Source: Lachnoclostridium sp. UBA6558 (GTDB lineage: Bacteria; Bacillota; Clostridia; Lachnospirales; Lachnospiraceae). Taken from it: a DNA stretch of 33,121 nucleotides. Below, in pieces: positions 31,463-33,121 of this stretch. How positions within the stretch are numbered: the first letter of the stretch is position 1; the number at the start of each line of letters is the position of its first letter. The stretch lies in the NCBI GenBank assembly GCA_002434335.1, contig DJJW01000058.1, forward strand, positions 22,135-55,255, read 5' to 3'. A model generated the notes under the pieces. That model had not been told where the DNA came from. It worked only from the letters and a program-made list of their open reading frames with translations, and searched no databases. A program made the translations under genes and the position numbers.

Positions 31463-32479
31463 ATGAAGTTACTAAGTGTAGCAATTCCTTGTTACAATTC
31501 TGCAGCATATATGGAGCATGCCATAAAAACACTCTTAACAGGGAAGGAGGAGGTGGAGATTATTATCGTAGACGACGGTTCTATTGATAATACTTCTGCC
31601 ATTGCTGCTAAATATGAAAAACGTTATCCGGATATCGTTAAAGCCATCCGCCAGGAAAATGGAGGTCATGGAGAAGCGGTAAATACAGGACTTCTGGCAG
31701 CCACGGGATTGTATTTTAAAGTTGTTGACAGTGATGACTGGGTAAATGAGGCGGCATTTGCCAAGGTTCTTGCCACATTAAGGAACTTGGTATCTGACGG
31801 TAAGATGGTTGATTTATTTATAGCCAACTATGTTTACGAAAAGCCAAGTATTAATAAGCATAAAGTAATGGATTACAAAACAGCTCTGCCTCAGGACAGG
31901 GTATTCACCTGGAATGATATCATGTTCTTCAAACAGAGTCAGCAAATTATCATGCATGCTGCAATCTACAGAACAAAGTTGTTAAAGGATTGTGGACTAA
32001 AGCTTCCAAGTCATACCTTCTATGTGGATAATATTTTTGTTTACCAACCCCTCCCCTACGTAAAGACCATGTATTATCTGGATGTGAATCTATACCGCTA
32101 TTTTATAGGGCGGGACGACCAGTCGGTTAACGAGAAGAATATGATTAAACGTATTGATCAGCAGATTCGTATTACCAAGATAATGATTGATTATAAAGAT
32201 ATTACGACCATAAAGAATCGGAAGCTTAAGAATTATATGATAAAATACCTGACTATGATGATGGCTATTTCCTCAGTCTTTCTAATTAAGGAAAACACAC
32301 CGGAGAGTCTTGAGAAGAAAAAGGAATTATGGGACTATTTAGAGAAGAATAATAAAAGACTGTATAACAGAATTCACAATAAGGTACTTGGCAGATCCAT
32401 GACCCTGCCAGGTAAAGCCGGGAGAAAGATTGTAGAATTAGGGTACAGAATATCAAGAAAAATCTATGGGTTTTCATAA
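31463..32479 (+). CDS. Family 2 glycosyltransferase
   Basis: A 338-residue GT-A enzyme that transfers a sugar from a nucleotide sugar, probably to an envelope lipid or polysaccharide. It shows the GT2 start LLSVAIPCYNSAAYMEHAI, the nucleotide-binding DDGS (37-40), and the metal-binding DSDDW (89-93) with GGHGEAVNTGL between. The open frame extends to 31343, but that part overlaps the previous gene; AGAGG 5 nt before the ATG at 31463 and the family N terminus fix the start. No transmembrane helices are obvious, so it acts at the inner face of the membrane. Donor and acceptor cannot be told. It follows the C39-like gene by 52 nt. Confidence 0.9.
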   Translation: MKLLSVAIPCYNSAAYMEHAIKTLLTGKEEVEIIIVDDGSIDNTSAIAAKYEKRYPDIVKAIRQENGGHGEAVNTGLLAATGLYFKVVDSDDWVNEAAFAKVLATLRNLVSDGKMVDLFIANYVYEKPSINKHKVMDYKTALPQDRVFTWNDIMFFKQSQQIIMHAAIYRTKLLKDCGLKLPSHTFYVDNIFVYQPLPYVKTMYYLDVNLYRYFIGRDDQSVNEKNMIKRIDQQIRITKIMIDYKDITTIKNRKLKNYMIKYLTMMMAISSVFLIKENTPESLEKKKELWDYLEKNNKRLYNRIHNKVLGRSMTLPGKAGRKIVELGYRISRKIYGFS

Positions 32480-32493
32480 ACCCATAGATTTTT
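32458..32493. terminator. Terminator overlapping the end of the glycosyltransferase gene
   Basis: A perfect 16-bp stem AAAAATCTATGGGTTT / AAACCCATAGATTTTT with a TCAT loop contains the last seven codons and the stop TAA (32477-32479). T-runs lie at the ends of the stem on both strands, so it can act for the leftward PAP2 gene too. Confidence 0.8.
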
Positions 32494-32545
32494 GAAGGTT
32501 TTACATAAGCTGATGGGAAGGTATCCGCTAACTTACATAAGAGTA

Positions 32546-33121
32546 TTAAATTTCAGCGTAAAGTTTCTTTTCTCTTGCTTTATCTGTCTGTCTGGCGGCC
32601 ATCCATACATAAACTACCAAATACATTACAAAAGCAAGAAGTACACCCATAATTACATCAAAAGCAGAGTGCTGTTTCAGAAATACAGTGGAAAGGCTGA
32701 TAAATATGGTTAAGATTATGGAACCGTAGGTTAACCATCGTTTCTTCTTTAAGGATTCACTCTTACAAATGGCAATCGCAGCACCGATAGAGTTAAAGAC
32801 GTGAATACTTGGGCATACATTGGTGGAGGTATCCGTTGAGTAAAGTCTTCTTACAATACGGATAAATATATTATCTCTTCCCAACGCATCCAGATTGGGT
32901 CTTAAATCCTGGCCATTAGGCCATATCGTGTAAATTATCAGGCATATTGTCATACCGATGAATAGAAAAGCAGTTACTCTGTAAAATTCATCCCTTGAAG
33001 CAAAGAAAAAATATACTACTGTTAAAAAGATATATAGGAACCAGAGCATATAAGGAATGACAAACCATTCATTAAAAGGAATCAAATCATCTAATTTAAT
33101 ATGAATAGAATAATAATTCTT
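32546..33121 (-). CDS. PAP2-family phosphatase (5' end beyond the window)
   Basis: An integral-membrane phosphatase of the PAP2 superfamily, which dephosphorylates lipid phosphates or related molecules on the outer face. The visible 191 residues include several transmembrane helices, the RPN of the first signature, PSIH of the second (VCPSIHVFNS) and HSAFD of the third (FLKQHSAFDVIMG), so the catalytic His pair is intact. The frame stays open through KNYYSIHIKLDDLIPFNEW to the window edge, so the TTG at 33085 is not the start and the N terminus is missing. It ends near a shared terminator with the convergent GT2 gene. Roles such as undecaprenyl- or phosphatidylglycerol-phosphate phosphatase cannot be separated by sequence here. 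Confidence 0.85.
   Translation of the reverse strand, partial: KNYYSIHIKLDDLIPFNEWFVIPYMLWFLYIFLTVVYFFFASRDEFYRVTAFLFIGMTICLIIYTIWPNGQDLRPNLDALGRDNIFIRIVRRLYSTDTSTNVCPSIHVFNSIGAAIAICKSESLKKKRWLTYGSIILTIFISLSTVFLKQHSAFDVIMGVLLAFVMYLVVYVWMAARQTDKAREKKLYAEI

Overview
The window looks like a chromosomal segment of a spore-forming, anaerobic, plant-polysaccharide-using member of the Clostridia, most likely Lachnospiraceae (Lachnoclostridium or Anaerocolumna type). The basis is low-GC DNA with strong AAGGAGG-type ribosome binding sites, a 55-residue 2[4Fe-4S] ferredoxin, two GH51 arabinofuranosidases, a cwlD-like spore cortex amidase, and several Firmicutes gene orders (gdpP-rplI-dnaB; sua5-ywlE-rpiB). 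This assignment is inference; no rRNA or tRNA gene is present. No CRISPR array or intact insertion sequence was seen.

Layout. 1-5.0 kb: ahpF (peroxide defence), a YdcF-like membrane protein, and a leftward marR-MFS efflux operon with a near-consensus promoter. 5.1-9.1 kb: two intracellular alpha-L-arabinofuranosidases separated by a run of hairpins. 9.1-10.3 kb: a gene-free patchwork of decayed mobile DNA, with two long fold-back palindromes, an IS200-type tnpA fragment and ACCGGT-rich repeats. 10.3-15.2 kb: gdpP-rplI-dnaB and a MerR-type regulator. 15.3-17.2 kb: ferredoxin, a palindromic insertion flanked by 8-bp direct repeats, a DUF1858 protein, and leftward mecA. 17.5-19.7 kb: a soluble Ser/Thr kinase fused to a degenerate ParA/MinD-like domain, followed by a stand-alone paralogue of that domain. 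19.9-22.5 kb: a membrane-anchored GH18 protein and cwlD behind a sigma-E-like promoter. 22.9-25.8 kb: sua5, ywlE (protein-arginine phosphatase type), rpiB and a YwmB-like protein. 25.8-27.4 kb: a leftward Pro/Thr-rich protein with a possible sigma-K-like promoter. 27.7-33.1 kb: a SAM methyltransferase, a large exported protein ending in a C39-like domain without an obvious catalytic His, a GT2 glycosyltransferase, and a PAP2-family phosphatase cut by the window edge.

The genes do not form a single pathway. The main links are arabinoside use, c-di-AMP turnover beside replication genes, ClpC/arginine-phosphate protein quality control (mecA and ywlE, unlinked within the window) and spore envelope formation (cwlD, perhaps the GH18 and Pro-rich proteins). 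The most unusual candidate is the kinase/ParA-like pair, in which both P-loops lack the normal Walker A lysine and the two proteins share a C-terminal DPF motif. The second is the palindromic element whose flanking 8-bp repeat contains the -35 box of the DUF1858 gene.
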